64,000 nt of DNA from Thermoanaerobaculia bacterium (GTDB lineage Bacteria; Acidobacteriota; Thermoanaerobaculia; Multivoradales; Multivoraceae). Of this stretch, positions 24,828-32,808 are shown in pieces. The translations under genes and the position numbers were made by a program. Position 1 is the first letter of the stretch; every line of letters begins with the position of its first letter. A model generated the notes under the pieces. That model saw only the letters and a program-made list of their open reading frames with translations. It searched no databases and was not told the DNA's origin. The stretch spans positions 1 to 64,000 of the forward strand of contig JAJDUI010000038.1 of the NCBI GenBank assembly GCA_022826745.1, read 5' to 3'.

Positions 24828-27131
24828 ATGAGCCGTTTGCGCGCGGCCGTCCTGCTCGCAGCGCTCCTGCTGTCGGCGGCGCTGGCCTGCCGCGGCGCTT
24901 CCGAGTCGTCGCTTCGTTGGGTCGACTGGGCCGACGAAACCCATCGCCAGGTCGAAGTCGACCGGGAACCGGGGCAGTACCTGGGCCATCCGACGACGGT
25001 GCTGCTGTCCGACGAGCGCTCGATCCTGACCGTCTACCCGAAGGGCCACGGCGCCGGCCCGATCGTCATGAAGCGGAGCGGCGACGGCGGACTCACCTGG
25101 AGCCAGCGGCTGCCGACGCCGGCGAGCTGGGCGACGTCGATGGAGACGCCGACGGTCTTTCCGGTCGACCTCGCGGACGGTCGGCGGCGGCTCATCATGT
25201 TCTCCGGGCTCTATCCCGTGCGGATGGCGCGCTCGGACGACGAGGGCGAGACCTGGACCGAACTCGAGCCGATCGGTCACTTCGGCGGCGTCGTCGCGAT
25301 GTCGTCGGTCGAGCGGCTGCGCAGCCTGGACGGTGAACTGATGGCCCTGTTCCACGACGACGGGAGGTTCTTCCGCCGGCCGACGTCCCGCTACGAGCGG
25401 ATTCCCGGGTTCGTACCGGAGTTCAAGGTCTACAAGACGATCTCGCTAGACGACGGTCTCACCTGGTCTGAGCCCGAGGTGATCGCCCGGCATCCGGAGG
25501 CGCACCTCTGCGAGCCGGGTTTGATCCGCTCGCCGGACGGCCGGGAGATCGCCGTGCTGCTGCGGGAGAACAGCCGCCAATTCAACTCCTTCGTCATCTT
25601 CTCGCCCGACGAGGGCCGCACCTGGAGCCGGCCGATCGAACTGCCGTCTTCGCTGACCGGCGACCGGCACGTCGGCCGATACACGCCGGACGGCCGCCTG
25701 TTCATCACGTTCCGCGACCAGGAGCCATCCAGCCCGTGGCGCGGCGACTGGGTGGGCTGGCTGGGCCGCTACGAAGACCTGCGCCGCGGCGGCCGCGAGC
25801 CTTGGGCGGGCCAGGCGCGGGTGCGTCTGATGGACAACAGATACGCCGCGGACACCGCGTATCCCGGTCTCGAACTGCTGCCGGACGGCACCTTCGTGAC
25901 GACGACCTACGGCCACTTCATGCCGGGGGAGGAGCCCTGGGTCGCTTCGGTGCGTTTCACGGCGGCGGAACTCGAGGAGGCCTCGTCGGCGGCGCCGGCC
26001 GGCGTGCCCCCGAAGCCGGTGCTCCGGGTGGGGACGAGCGGCGACTATCCGCCGTTCTCGACCGTCGGGGACGTGGCGGCCGATGGCTCCGCAAGCCGAA
26101 GCGGCTTCGCCGTCGAGGTTGCCGGGCGCCTTGCGCGGGACCTCGGCTACGACCTCGCGTTCGTACCGTACGACTGGCCGGACCTCGCCAGCGCGGTCGC
26201 GGCGAATGAGTTCGACGTGGCGATGAGCGGCGTGACCTGGCGGCCCGGGCGCGCCGCGGCGGGATGGATGAGCCGGGCGGTCGCGTCCGGCGGTCCGTGC
26301 GTCGTCTCGGCGGCGGACGCGGCTTCGCCGCTTGCCCAGGTGGCGGTGAACCGCGGCGGCATCCTGGAACGCTGGACACGGGATCGCTTCGGCAGCGGCG
26401 CCACCCGGATCGTCGCCGTGGACGACAACCTGTCTCTCCCCGGCCGCCTGGAACGCGGCGAGGTCGACGCCTTCATCACCGATTCGTTCGAGGTCGAGCA
26501 CTTCGGACGCGACGGCTGGCGGCGTCGCTGCGAAGCGCCGGTCGACCGGAAGGTCTTCTGGGTCGCTCCCGGGCGCGCGGACGAACTAGGACCCGCGATC
26601 GACCGCTGGATCCAGCGGAACGAGGGCTGGCTGGAAGGCCGGCGCGAGGAGTGGTTCGGCCGTGGTCAGGGCCGCGACGAACTGGATCACCTGCTCGACC
26701 TCGTGGCCCGCCGGCTCGCCTTCATGCCGCCGATAGCCGTCTGGAAGGCGGAGCGCGTCGTGCCGATCGAGGATCCGGAACGCGAACGGATCGTGCTGGA
26801 GGCGGCCGGGCGGACGGCGGCGGAGTTCGGGCTCGACCCGGCGCCGGTACGCGAGTGGTTCGCGCTCCAGATCGACCTGGCGAAGGCGGTGCAGCGCCGG
26901 ACCGCGCCGGCGGCGCCGACCCTGGAGCTGGACGCGATGCGGCCGGCCCTGATCCGCCTCGGCGAGCGTCAGGTGCGGGCTCTGCGGGCGATGGCGGCCG
27001 GACCGGTCCGGGAGCCCGCCCCGGAAGACCTCCAGGTGCTCGCGCCGTACCTGAGCGACGCGGAGACAGAGAGAGTGCGCGCCGGACTGGCGCGTCTCCT
27101 GGCAGAACTGAAGCGTGCGCGTGGGGGCTGA
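24828..27131 (+). CDS. Predicted lipoprotein: sialidase-like propeller + cyclohexadienyl dehydratase-like domain + AroQ-gamma chorismate mutase
   Basis: 767 residues, three domains in one uninterrupted frame. The start at 24828 has GGAGGG just upstream and gives a lipoprotein signal (LLAALLLSAALAC, Cys21). Residues about 25-370 form a BNR/sialidase-type propeller with Asp boxes RSGDGGLTWS, RSDDEGETWT, SLDDGLTWSE and SPDEGRTWSR. Residues about 395-615 resemble periplasmic cyclohexadienyl dehydratase PheC, a solute-binding-protein fold: LRVGTSGDYPPFS, FDVAMSGVTW and FITDSFEVE, whose Glu aligns with the catalytic-Glu region of PheC. Residues about 617-767 match secreted gamma-class chorismate mutases: LVARRLAFMPPIAVWK, PIEDPERE and LQIDLAKAVQ. 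Together the last two domains could turn chorismate into prephenate and phenylpyruvate outside the cytoplasm. The role of the sialidase-like part is unknown. Frame continuity is seen; function is inferred. Confidence 0.8.
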   Translation: MSRLRAAVLLAALLLSAALACRGASESSLRWVDWADETHRQVEVDREPGQYLGHPTTVLLSDERSILTVYPKGHGAGPIVMKRSGDGGLTWSQRLPTPASWATSMETPTVFPVDLADGRRRLIMFSGLYPVRMARSDDEGETWTELEPIGHFGGVVAMSSVERLRSLDGELMALFHDDGRFFRRPTSRYERIPGFVPEFKVYKTISLDDGLTWSEPEVIARHPEAHLCEPGLIRSPDGREIAVLLRENSRQFNSFVIFSPDEGRTWSRPIELPSSLTGDRHVGRYTPDGRLFITFRDQEPSSPWRGDWVGWLGRYEDLRRGGREPWAGQARVRLMDNRYAADTAYPGLELLPDGTFVTTTYGHFMPGEEPWVASVRFTAAELEEASSAAPAGVPPKPVLRVGTSGDYPPFSTVGDVAADGSASRSGFAVEVAGRLARDLGYDLAFVPYDWPDLASAVAANEFDVAMSGVTWRPGRAAAGWMSRAVASGGPCVVSAADAASPLAQVAVNRGGILERWTRDRFGSGATRIVAVDDNLSLPGRLERGEVDAFITDSFEVEHFGRDGWRRRCEAPVDRKVFWVAPGRADELGPAIDRWIQRNEGWLEGRREEWFGRGQGRDELDHLLDLVARRLAFMPPIAVWKAERVVPIEDPERERIVLEAAGRTAAEFGLDPAPVREWFALQIDLAKAVQRRTAPAAPTLELDAMRPALIRLGERQVRALRAMAAGPVREPAPEDLQVLAPYLSDAETERVRAGLARLLAELKRARGG

Positions 27132-27163
27132 GCGCTTCGCGCGTCTGGCCGGCCCAGGCGGAA

Positions 27164-27190
27164 GCCGGCCGGAAGGCCGGCGCACCGACA
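27164..27190 (+). repeat. Dispersed hairpin repeat, copy 5 (GCACCGACA type)
   Basis: Stem GCCGGCC/GGCCGGC with loop GGAA and tail GCACCGACA. One mismatch from copy 1. It fills the 63-base gap between two convergent genes, where its hairpin might also act as a transcription or mRNA 3'-end barrier. Confidence 0.8.
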
Positions 27191-27194
27191 GGTC

Positions 27195-28259
27195 CTAGTT
27201 CATGGCCGCGATGATGGCGCGCGCCATCTGCCAGGTCGACGACTGCCCGCCCAGGTCCGGCGTGAGGCTGCGGCCTTCTTCGAGGACCGCGGTCACGGCC
27301 TGATCGATCCGGTCCGCGTCGTCGTGGCGGTCGAAGTGCCGCAGCAGGGCGGTGGCCGGCGTCAGCAGCGGCAGCAGGTTCGCCTGGCCGGTGCCGATCA
27401 GGTGCGGGGCGTCGCCGTGGACCGCCTCGAAGACGTGGCAGTCGTCGCCGACGTTGATCGCGTGGCCGGTGGAGATGCCACCCGCGAGGCCTGCGCCGAG
27501 GTTGCTCAGGATGTCGCCGTAGAGGTTGTCCATCAGCATGACGTCGAAGTCGTACGGGTTGAGCACCATCCGCATGCACGCCGCGTCGACGATGCAGTCG
27601 TCGACCTGAATGTCGGTGTACCCGGCGGCGACGGAGCGGACCGTGTCCAGGAACAGGCCGTCGCTCTGCTTCATGATGTTCGCCTTGTGGATCACGGTGA
27701 TCCTCTTGCGGCCGTGTCGCCTGGCGATGCGGAAGGCGTAGTCGGCGATCCGGCGGCAGGCGTCGCGGCTGACCACCTTCATGCTCTCGACCACGCCGTC
27801 GACGATCTCGTGCTCGATTCCGCGGTAGACGCTCTCGGTGATCTCGCGGATCAGCAGCACGTCCAGGTCGGGATAGCGGGTGGGGAGCCCCGGCATCGAC
27901 CGGACCGGGCGCACGCTGGCCCAGAGCCCCAGCATCTGCCGGAGTGCGACGTTCGGGTTCTGGGGCCCGGGTCCGACGCGCACGGCGTCCGGGCCCGGAC
28001 CGATGAGCCGCGTCTTGAGCGCCACCCGGCAGTCGCGGATCGCCTCGGCGGCTTCGCCGAGAACGGTCTCCGTGTTCCGTCGTACCGCGGTCGGGACGTC
28101 GACGCGGACGAAATCGAAACGGGCGCCCGCGGACTCCAGGATCTCGAGTACCGGCGGCGCGGTCTCGGCGCCGATGCCGCTGGTGCCGACGATCAGCGCC
28201 ACCCTGGGCCGCGCCGTGTCCCGTTCCGCTCCCGAGCCGGCGTCGCCGTTCGCGGTCAT
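27195..28259 (-). CDS. Isocitrate/isopropylmalate dehydrogenase family protein, divergent partner subunit
   Basis: 354 residues of the beta-decarboxylating dehydrogenase fold. The substrate-type motif VRPVRSMPG, the catalytic Tyr (EITESVYRGIEHE) and Lys (HKANIMKQSDGLFLD) are present. The metal-binding block reads DNLYGDILSN instead of GDILSD, so one Asp ligand is replaced by Asn. The N-terminus is also altered (VGTSGIGAETAPP in place of PGDGIGPEV). Mitochondrial NAD-dependent isocitrate dehydrogenase pairs a catalytic subunit with regulatory ones that lost these acids, so this may be a regulatory partner of the 28256-29293 product. The start overlaps the stop of that gene by four bases (ATGA). 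Substrate unknown. Confidence 0.82.
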   Translation of the reverse strand: MTANGDAGSGAERDTARPRVALIVGTSGIGAETAPPVLEILESAGARFDFVRVDVPTAVRRNTETVLGEAAEAIRDCRVALKTRLIGPGPDAVRVGPGPQNPNVALRQMLGLWASVRPVRSMPGLPTRYPDLDVLLIREITESVYRGIEHEIVDGVVESMKVVSRDACRRIADYAFRIARRHGRKRITVIHKANIMKQSDGLFLDTVRSVAAGYTDIQVDDCIVDAACMRMVLNPYDFDVMLMDNLYGDILSNLGAGLAGGISTGHAINVGDDCHVFEAVHGDAPHLIGTGQANLLPLLTPATALLRHFDRHDDADRIDQAVTAVLEEGRSLTPDLGGQSSTWQMARAIIAAMN

Positions 28260-29293
28260 GGGGCGGCCTCCCGTTCCCGGGCAACGCGCTCGAGTTCGTG
28301 GAGAAGGGCGTCCGTGAGTTCGGACGTGTTGGCCGAGCCCCCCAGGTCCCGGGTCAGGGACTTTCCGTCGACGAGCAGTCGCTCGACGCCGGAACGGAGG
28401 TGATCCGCGGCGTCGGATTCGCCGACGTACCGGAGCATCAGCTCCGCCGACAGGATGAGGGCGATCGGGTTGGCGAGGTCGCGGCCGGCGATGTCGGGGG
28501 CGGTGCCGTGAACGGCCTCGAAGACGGCGCAACCGTCGCCGTAGTTCGCTCCCGGGACGACGCCGAGGCCTCCGACGAGGCCGGCGCAGAGGTCGCTCAT
28601 CAGATCCCCGTCGAGGTTCCCCATGACCAGCATGTCGAAGCGGGTCGGGTCCGTGGCGAGCTCGAGCGCGAGATTGTCCAGCGGCAGGTAGTCGACCTGG
28701 AAGAAGGGGTAGCGCTGCGCGCACTCGCGGGCGCAGTCCAGGAACAGGTTGTCCGACAGCGGCGTGATGGACGCCTTGTGCACGATGGTCAGCTTCTTGC
28801 GGCCGTGGCTGCGGGCGTACTCGAAGGCGAACTGCATGATGCGGCGCGACGCGTCCCGGGTGACGATCCGGAGCGCCTCGACCACGCCGTCGACCACCTC
28901 GTGCTCGCGGCCGCTGTAGAGCCCCTCCGTGTTCTCGCGGACGATGATCTGGTCGACGTCCCGGTAGCGGGCCAGTGTGTTGCCCGGCATCGAGCGCACC
29001 GGCCGGACGCAGGCGAACAGATCCAGGGACTGCCGCAGGAGGACGTTGACGCTGCGCCAGCCGCCCGCCACGGGCGTCTGGAGGGGCCCCTTGATGGCGA
29101 TCCGGTTGCGGCGGATGGAGTCGATCGCCTCGTCGGGGAGCGGCGAGAGTCCCTGGTCGACCGCCGTACTGCCGGCCACGACCGGTTCCCATTCGATCCG
29201 GCCGCCGGTGACGAAGTCGACCGCGCGCACCATCGCCTTGCTGACCTCGGGGCCGATTCCGTCTCCCGGGAGGAGAGTGACCGCGTACTTCAA
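28256..29293 (-). CDS. Isocitrate/isopropylmalate dehydrogenase family protein, catalytic-type subunit
   Basis: 345 residues. It opens with the NAD-site motif VTLLPGDGIGPEV and has VRPVRSMPGN, catalytic Tyr (ENTEGLYSGREHE), Lys (HKASITPLSDN) and an intact metal block (GNLDGDLMSDL). It ends with the FEAVHGTAPDIAGRDLANP cofactor region. Members oxidise and decarboxylate 2-hydroxyacids such as isocitrate, isopropylmalate, homoisocitrate or tartrate; the sequence does not single out one. The best start is a TTG at 29293 overlapping the TGA of the ThDP gene (TTGA), since the next candidates would cut into the NAD motif. The neighbours (a ThDP enzyme and a second family member) suggest metabolism of a branched or hydroxylated oxo-acid. 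Confidence 0.85.
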   Translation of the reverse strand: MKYAVTLLPGDGIGPEVSKAMVRAVDFVTGGRIEWEPVVAGSTAVDQGLSPLPDEAIDSIRRNRIAIKGPLQTPVAGGWRSVNVLLRQSLDLFACVRPVRSMPGNTLARYRDVDQIIVRENTEGLYSGREHEVVDGVVEALRIVTRDASRRIMQFAFEYARSHGRKKLTIVHKASITPLSDNLFLDCARECAQRYPFFQVDYLPLDNLALELATDPTRFDMLVMGNLDGDLMSDLCAGLVGGLGVVPGANYGDGCAVFEAVHGTAPDIAGRDLANPIALILSAELMLRYVGESDAADHLRSGVERLLVDGKSLTRDLGGSANTSELTDALLHELERVAREREAAP

Positions 29294-30843
29294 GCCGCGT
29301 CGTCGACCATCGCCTCGATCAGGCAGGGGCCCGGTTCGGCGAAGCCGCGTTCGAGCGCCTCCGTCAGTTCCTCGCCGGTCCGCACCTGGACGGCCGGCAT
29401 GCCGAAGCCGCGGGCCAGGTCGAGCCACTCGACGCGGGGGCCGGAGAGGTCGGTCAGGTTGACGCTCTGCGGCCCGAGCTCTTCGACGCCAGCGCGGTGG
29501 AGCTCCACCTGGAGGATGCGGTAGACGTCGTTCGCGAACACCAGGTTCACGACGTCGACGCCCTCGCGGACCTGGCTCCACAGCGCCTGGATCGTGTAGA
29601 GACCGCTGCCGTCGCCCTCGAGGTTCAGGACCTTGCGGTCCGGACAGGCGATGGCGGCGCCGAGGGAAGCCGGCAGGCCCATGCCGATGGCGCCGCCGTT
29701 CTCCTGGAGGTAGGTATGGGCCGGCGCGTTCATCGTAGCGGGATAGAAGCCGGCGCCGGCGGTGATCCCCTCGTCCATCACGATCGCCTGCTCGGGCAGG
29801 GTGGCGGCGATCGCCTGGGCCGCGACCCGGACTCCGATCGGTCCGGCGGGCGCCGGCGGCCTCTCGACACTTCGGGCCGGAGGTTCCTCCTTCGCACTGA
29901 GCGCGCCGGCCAGCTCGCGGAGGGCGTGGCGGCTGTCCTCCGTCGGGTAGCTGAGGACGACGACGTCCGCGGAATCCGGGATCAACCGGCTGACGCCGCC
30001 CTCGTAGCCGAAGAAGGCGACGGGGTCGGCCGCGCCGGCCAGGACCACCGTGTCGACGCCGCGAAAGAAGTCCACCGCCTGTTCGGGGAAGTAGGGGACG
30101 CGCGGCAGCGGCGGCAGATGGGGGCCGCGCTCCATGCGTCCACAGAAGGTCTCGGCGGCGAGCCGGCAGCCGGTCTTCGCCTGCACCTTCGCCGCCTCGC
30201 GCTGGGCGGCATCGGTGAAGCCGGAGCTGCCGAGCATCAGCATCGTTCGCTCGCCCTTCGACGTGGCGGCGCGGGCTCGATCGACCGCCTCGGCGCCGAT
30301 CAGCGCGGCGGGCGGGGGAGTCGGCTCGACGATCGGACCGTACGCCTCGTTCCACTGGCAGTCGGTGGGCACGATCAGGGTGGCGATCTGGCCGGGATGA
30401 CGGCGGGCGGCCGAGATCGCGTCCGCCATGTCGCGGGAGATGTGCTCGGCGGAGGCCGCGGTGCGCTGCCAGTCGGACACTGCCCGGACCAGGCTCTCGA
30501 CCTCCGTGTTGAGCGGCGGATCGTAGTTCCGGTGCCACGTCGGGTGGTGGCCGATCACGTTGACGAGGGGGGTGCGTCCGCGGCGGGCGTTGTGGAGGTT
30601 CGCGAATCCGTTCGCGAAGCCCGGTCCGAGGTGGACGAGAGTCAGGGCGGGTTTGCCGGTCATTCGACCGTAGCCGTCGGCCGCGCCGGTGGCCACGCCC
30701 TCGAACTGGGCGAGCACGCCGCGCACGCCGGGAATCTCGTCGAGCGCGGCGACGAGGTGGATCTCCGAAGTGCCGGGATTCGCGAAACAGACTTCGACGC
30801 CGGCGTTCGCCGCGGTCCGGAGCATGGCCTGGGCGCCGTTCAT
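29290..30843 (-). CDS. ThDP-dependent enzyme of the acetolactate synthase / benzoylformate decarboxylase type
   Basis: 517 residues with three domains: N-terminal pyrimidine domain with catalytic Glu in AQFEGVATGAADGYGR (about 44-59), a central domain, and a C-terminal pyrophosphate domain with GDGSGLYTIQALWSQ and a terminal motif VVNLVFAND replacing the usual Asn-Asn. Relatives decarboxylate or ligate 2-oxo acids and are often labelled acetolactate synthase large subunit, but no small subunit is seen. The gene follows the Lrp-type regulator after 25 bases and overlaps the next gene by four. Because it lies beside phenylalanine/tyrosine genes, an aromatic oxo-acid is one possible substrate, but that is only suggested by position. 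Confidence 0.85.
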   Translation of the reverse strand: MNGAQAMLRTAANAGVEVCFANPGTSEIHLVAALDEIPGVRGVLAQFEGVATGAADGYGRMTGKPALTLVHLGPGFANGFANLHNARRGRTPLVNVIGHHPTWHRNYDPPLNTEVESLVRAVSDWQRTAASAEHISRDMADAISAARRHPGQIATLIVPTDCQWNEAYGPIVEPTPPPAALIGAEAVDRARAATSKGERTMLMLGSSGFTDAAQREAAKVQAKTGCRLAAETFCGRMERGPHLPPLPRVPYFPEQAVDFFRGVDTVVLAGAADPVAFFGYEGGVSRLIPDSADVVVLSYPTEDSRHALRELAGALSAKEEPPARSVERPPAPAGPIGVRVAAQAIAATLPEQAIVMDEGITAGAGFYPATMNAPAHTYLQENGGAIGMGLPASLGAAIACPDRKVLNLEGDGSGLYTIQALWSQVREGVDVVNLVFANDVYRILQVELHRAGVEELGPQSVNLTDLSGPRVEWLDLARGFGMPAVQVRTGEELTEALERGFAEPGPCLIEAMVDDAA

Positions 30844-30868
30844 CGGAGCGGGAGGGTAGCAAGCCGCC

Positions 30869-31420
30869 TCATCGGCGCTCGTGTTCCTCTTTCGCTGCGG
30901 CGGTCCGGGACTCGAGAGGCAGCGCGGTCGTGCGCTTGATCTCGTTCAGCACGATGCTGGTGAGCAGGCGGTCGACGCCGGGGATCGAGGCGAGTTCGTC
31001 CGCCAGGATGTGCTCGAGGTGCCGGTAGTCGCGGGCCACGATCTTCAGCAGGTAGTCGTGCTCGCCGGTCAGGAAGTGGCACTCGAGCACCTCGGGGAGT
31101 TCGCTGATCACCTTGCTGAAGTGACGCACGGCGTCCGCCTGGTGGTGAGAGAGGAAGACCTGGACGAAGCACAGCAATCCCAGGTTCACGGCGTTGCGGT
31201 CCAGCAGCGTGACCTGGCGCTGGATCACGCCGCGGCTCTCGAGTTTCCGGAGGCGTTTCTTCAGGCCCGAGGCGGAGAGTTCGACCCGTCGGGCGATGTC
31301 CGCATCGGTGCGGTTCGAGTCCTCCTGCAGCAACTCGAGGATCGCGTAGTCCGTGGCGTCGAGGGGGCGGCCGACCGAGCGCTGCGATTCGGTGCTCTGG
31401 TGGTTGCTCTTGGAGTCCAT
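30869..31420 (-). CDS. Lrp/AsnC family transcriptional regulator
   Basis: 183 residues. An N-terminal winged helix-turn-helix at about 20-70 (LDATDYAILELLQEDSNRTD, then DIARRVELSASGLKKRLRKL) is followed by a RAM/ligand-binding domain at about 80-165 (LECHFLTGEHDYLLKIVARD). Such proteins bind amino acids and form octamers around DNA. The gene is divergent from the aminotransferase-HPPD-phenylalanine hydroxylase operon, with 100 bases between the starts, and leads the ThDP/dehydrogenase operon. The likely role is aromatic amino acid-dependent control of one or both; this is inference from position. The frame extends a further 153 codons upstream, but that part is antisense to the aminotransferase and lies outside the family. 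Confidence 0.9.
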   Translation of the reverse strand: MDSKSNHQSTESQRSVGRPLDATDYAILELLQEDSNRTDADIARRVELSASGLKKRLRKLESRGVIQRQVTLLDRNAVNLGLLCFVQVFLSHHQADAVRHFSKVISELPEVLECHFLTGEHDYLLKIVARDYRHLEHILADELASIPGVDRLLTSIVLNEIKRTTALPLESRTAAAKEEHERR

Positions 31421-31484
31421 TGGGCGGATTCTTACACAGAGTGGGAGTCGGCCCGAACGATAGTCGATAGAGGGGAATCTGAAC

Positions 31485-31513
31485 TTGTTGTGCCTTGTTG
31501 GCTCTGATAGCGT
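31485..31513 (+). promoter_or_regulatory. Promoter of the aminotransferase-HPPD-PAH operon
   Basis: TTGTTG (31485-31490), a 17-base spacer and TAGCGT (31508-31513), ending 7 bases before the ATG at 31521. It lies in the divergent region with the Lrp-type regulator, so autoregulation and shared control are plausible. The direct repeat CGATAG-T-CGATAG at about 31458-31470 could be part of an operator. Confidence 0.45.
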
Positions 31514-31520
31514 CCCGATA

Positions 31521-32771
31521 ATGGCTGTTGAGACACATCGTCGCACCGTGAGCGCCGCTTTCCCGCCGCCGATCGGCGGACAGCCGCCCACGCAACCCGC
31601 GATGGCGCACCTGCTGGCGCCCTGGCTTCGCGGCCGCGAACGTTCACTGTTGCGCCGCCTGGTGAACCGGGTTGCTCGACGCGACGTGATGTCGCTCGCT
31701 GGTGGCTTGCCGGCGGTGGATCTGTTTCCGGCCGAAACGTACGGCGCGAAGCTGCGCGAGCTTCTGGCCGAGCCGTGCTCCGTGCAGTACGGGCCGCCAA
31801 GCGGGGCGCTGAAGGAGCAGGTCGCCCTCCTGATGCAGCGGCGCGGCGTTCCGTGTCGCCCGGAGGAGATCCTGATCACGGCGGGTGCCCAGCAGGCGTT
31901 GCAGGTGGCGGTGGATGCGCTGGTGGCGACGGGTGAGTGCGTCGCACTTGAGCGCTTCGTCTACACCGGCATCCGCGAGGCCCTGGCGCCGCACTCGCCG
32001 CGGATTCTCACGCTGCCCAGCAGCCTGGACGACGGACTCGACGTGGAGGCCCTGGAGCGGTACCTGCTGGCCGGGGAACGGCCGCGTCTCGTCTACGTGA
32101 TTCCGGACGCTCACAACCCGCTCGGGGTGAGTTTGACCCGGGAGAAACGGGAGCGGCTCGTCGTTCTGGCCGAGGACTACGACTTCGCGATCCTCGAGGA
32201 CGATCCGTATGGCCTGCTGTGCTGCGACGGGGAGTTCGAGCAGCCGCTCGCGGCTCTGGACTCGGAGCGGGTCATTCACGTCGGCACGTTCTCGAAGATC
32301 CTGGCGCCGGCCCTGCGCCTGGGCTGGATGCGCCTGCCGCCGCCGCTGGTCGACACGTTCGCGACCGTCAAGGAGGCGGGCGACCTCGAGTGCTCCAGGC
32401 TGACCATGCTTGCCGTCGGCCGTCTGCTTGCCGACCTCGACTTCGAACGCCACCTCGAGCTGTTGCGGTCCACGTACCGGGGCCGCCGGAACGCCTTGCT
32501 CGAAGAACTGGCGGATCGCCTCCCGGACGGCTGCGCGTTCTCCGAACCGGCCGGCGGCATGTTCGTGTGGGTCGAGTTGCCTGGCGGGACGGACGGAGAA
32601 CGACTGCTCGAGCGGGCCCTGGACGAGCACGGAGTGGCCTTCGTGCCCTCAGCGGCGTTTGCCGATGTCCACGACCTGGACGCGCCGGCCAACGCGGTCC
32701 GGCTGAGTTTCTCGACGCTCGAGCCGGAATCGCTGCGTCGGGCCGTGGCGAAGTTCGCGGCCTGTCTCTGA
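31521..32771 (+). CDS. PLP-dependent class I/II aminotransferase, probably aromatic amino acid/2-oxoadipate type
   Basis: 416 residues. It has fold type I features: MSLAGGLPAVDLFP near the N-terminus, ITAGAQQALQVAVD, IPDAHNPLG with the cofactor-binding Asn, ILEDDPYG, and the PLP lysine K259 in TFSKILAPALRLGW. The nearest relatives I recognise are LysN/2-aminoadipate and aromatic aminotransferases without the GntR domain of MocR proteins. With HPPD and phenylalanine hydroxylase downstream, the expected reaction is tyrosine to 4-hydroxyphenylpyruvate. No Shine-Dalgarno precedes the ATG at 31521, and a later ATG at 31602 is possible. HPPD follows after 37 bases. Confidence 0.87.
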   Translation: MAVETHRRTVSAAFPPPIGGQPPTQPAMAHLLAPWLRGRERSLLRRLVNRVARRDVMSLAGGLPAVDLFPAETYGAKLRELLAEPCSVQYGPPSGALKEQVALLMQRRGVPCRPEEILITAGAQQALQVAVDALVATGECVALERFVYTGIREALAPHSPRILTLPSSLDDGLDVEALERYLLAGERPRLVYVIPDAHNPLGVSLTREKRERLVVLAEDYDFAILEDDPYGLLCCDGEFEQPLAALDSERVIHVGTFSKILAPALRLGWMRLPPPLVDTFATVKEAGDLECSRLTMLAVGRLLADLDFERHLELLRSTYRGRRNALLEELADRLPDGCAFSEPAGGMFVWVELPGGTDGERLLERALDEHGVAFVPSAAFADVHDLDAPANAVRLSFSTLEPESLRRAVAKFAACL

Positions 32772-32808
32772 CGAAGGCGGCAAAGGAAGACAACAGGAGG
32801 AAAGAAAC

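Noticed and set aside
31421..31879. N-terminal extension of the Lrp-type regulator
   Set aside because: It is antisense to the aminotransferase start and outside the Lrp family; the ATG at 31420 fits the usual length.
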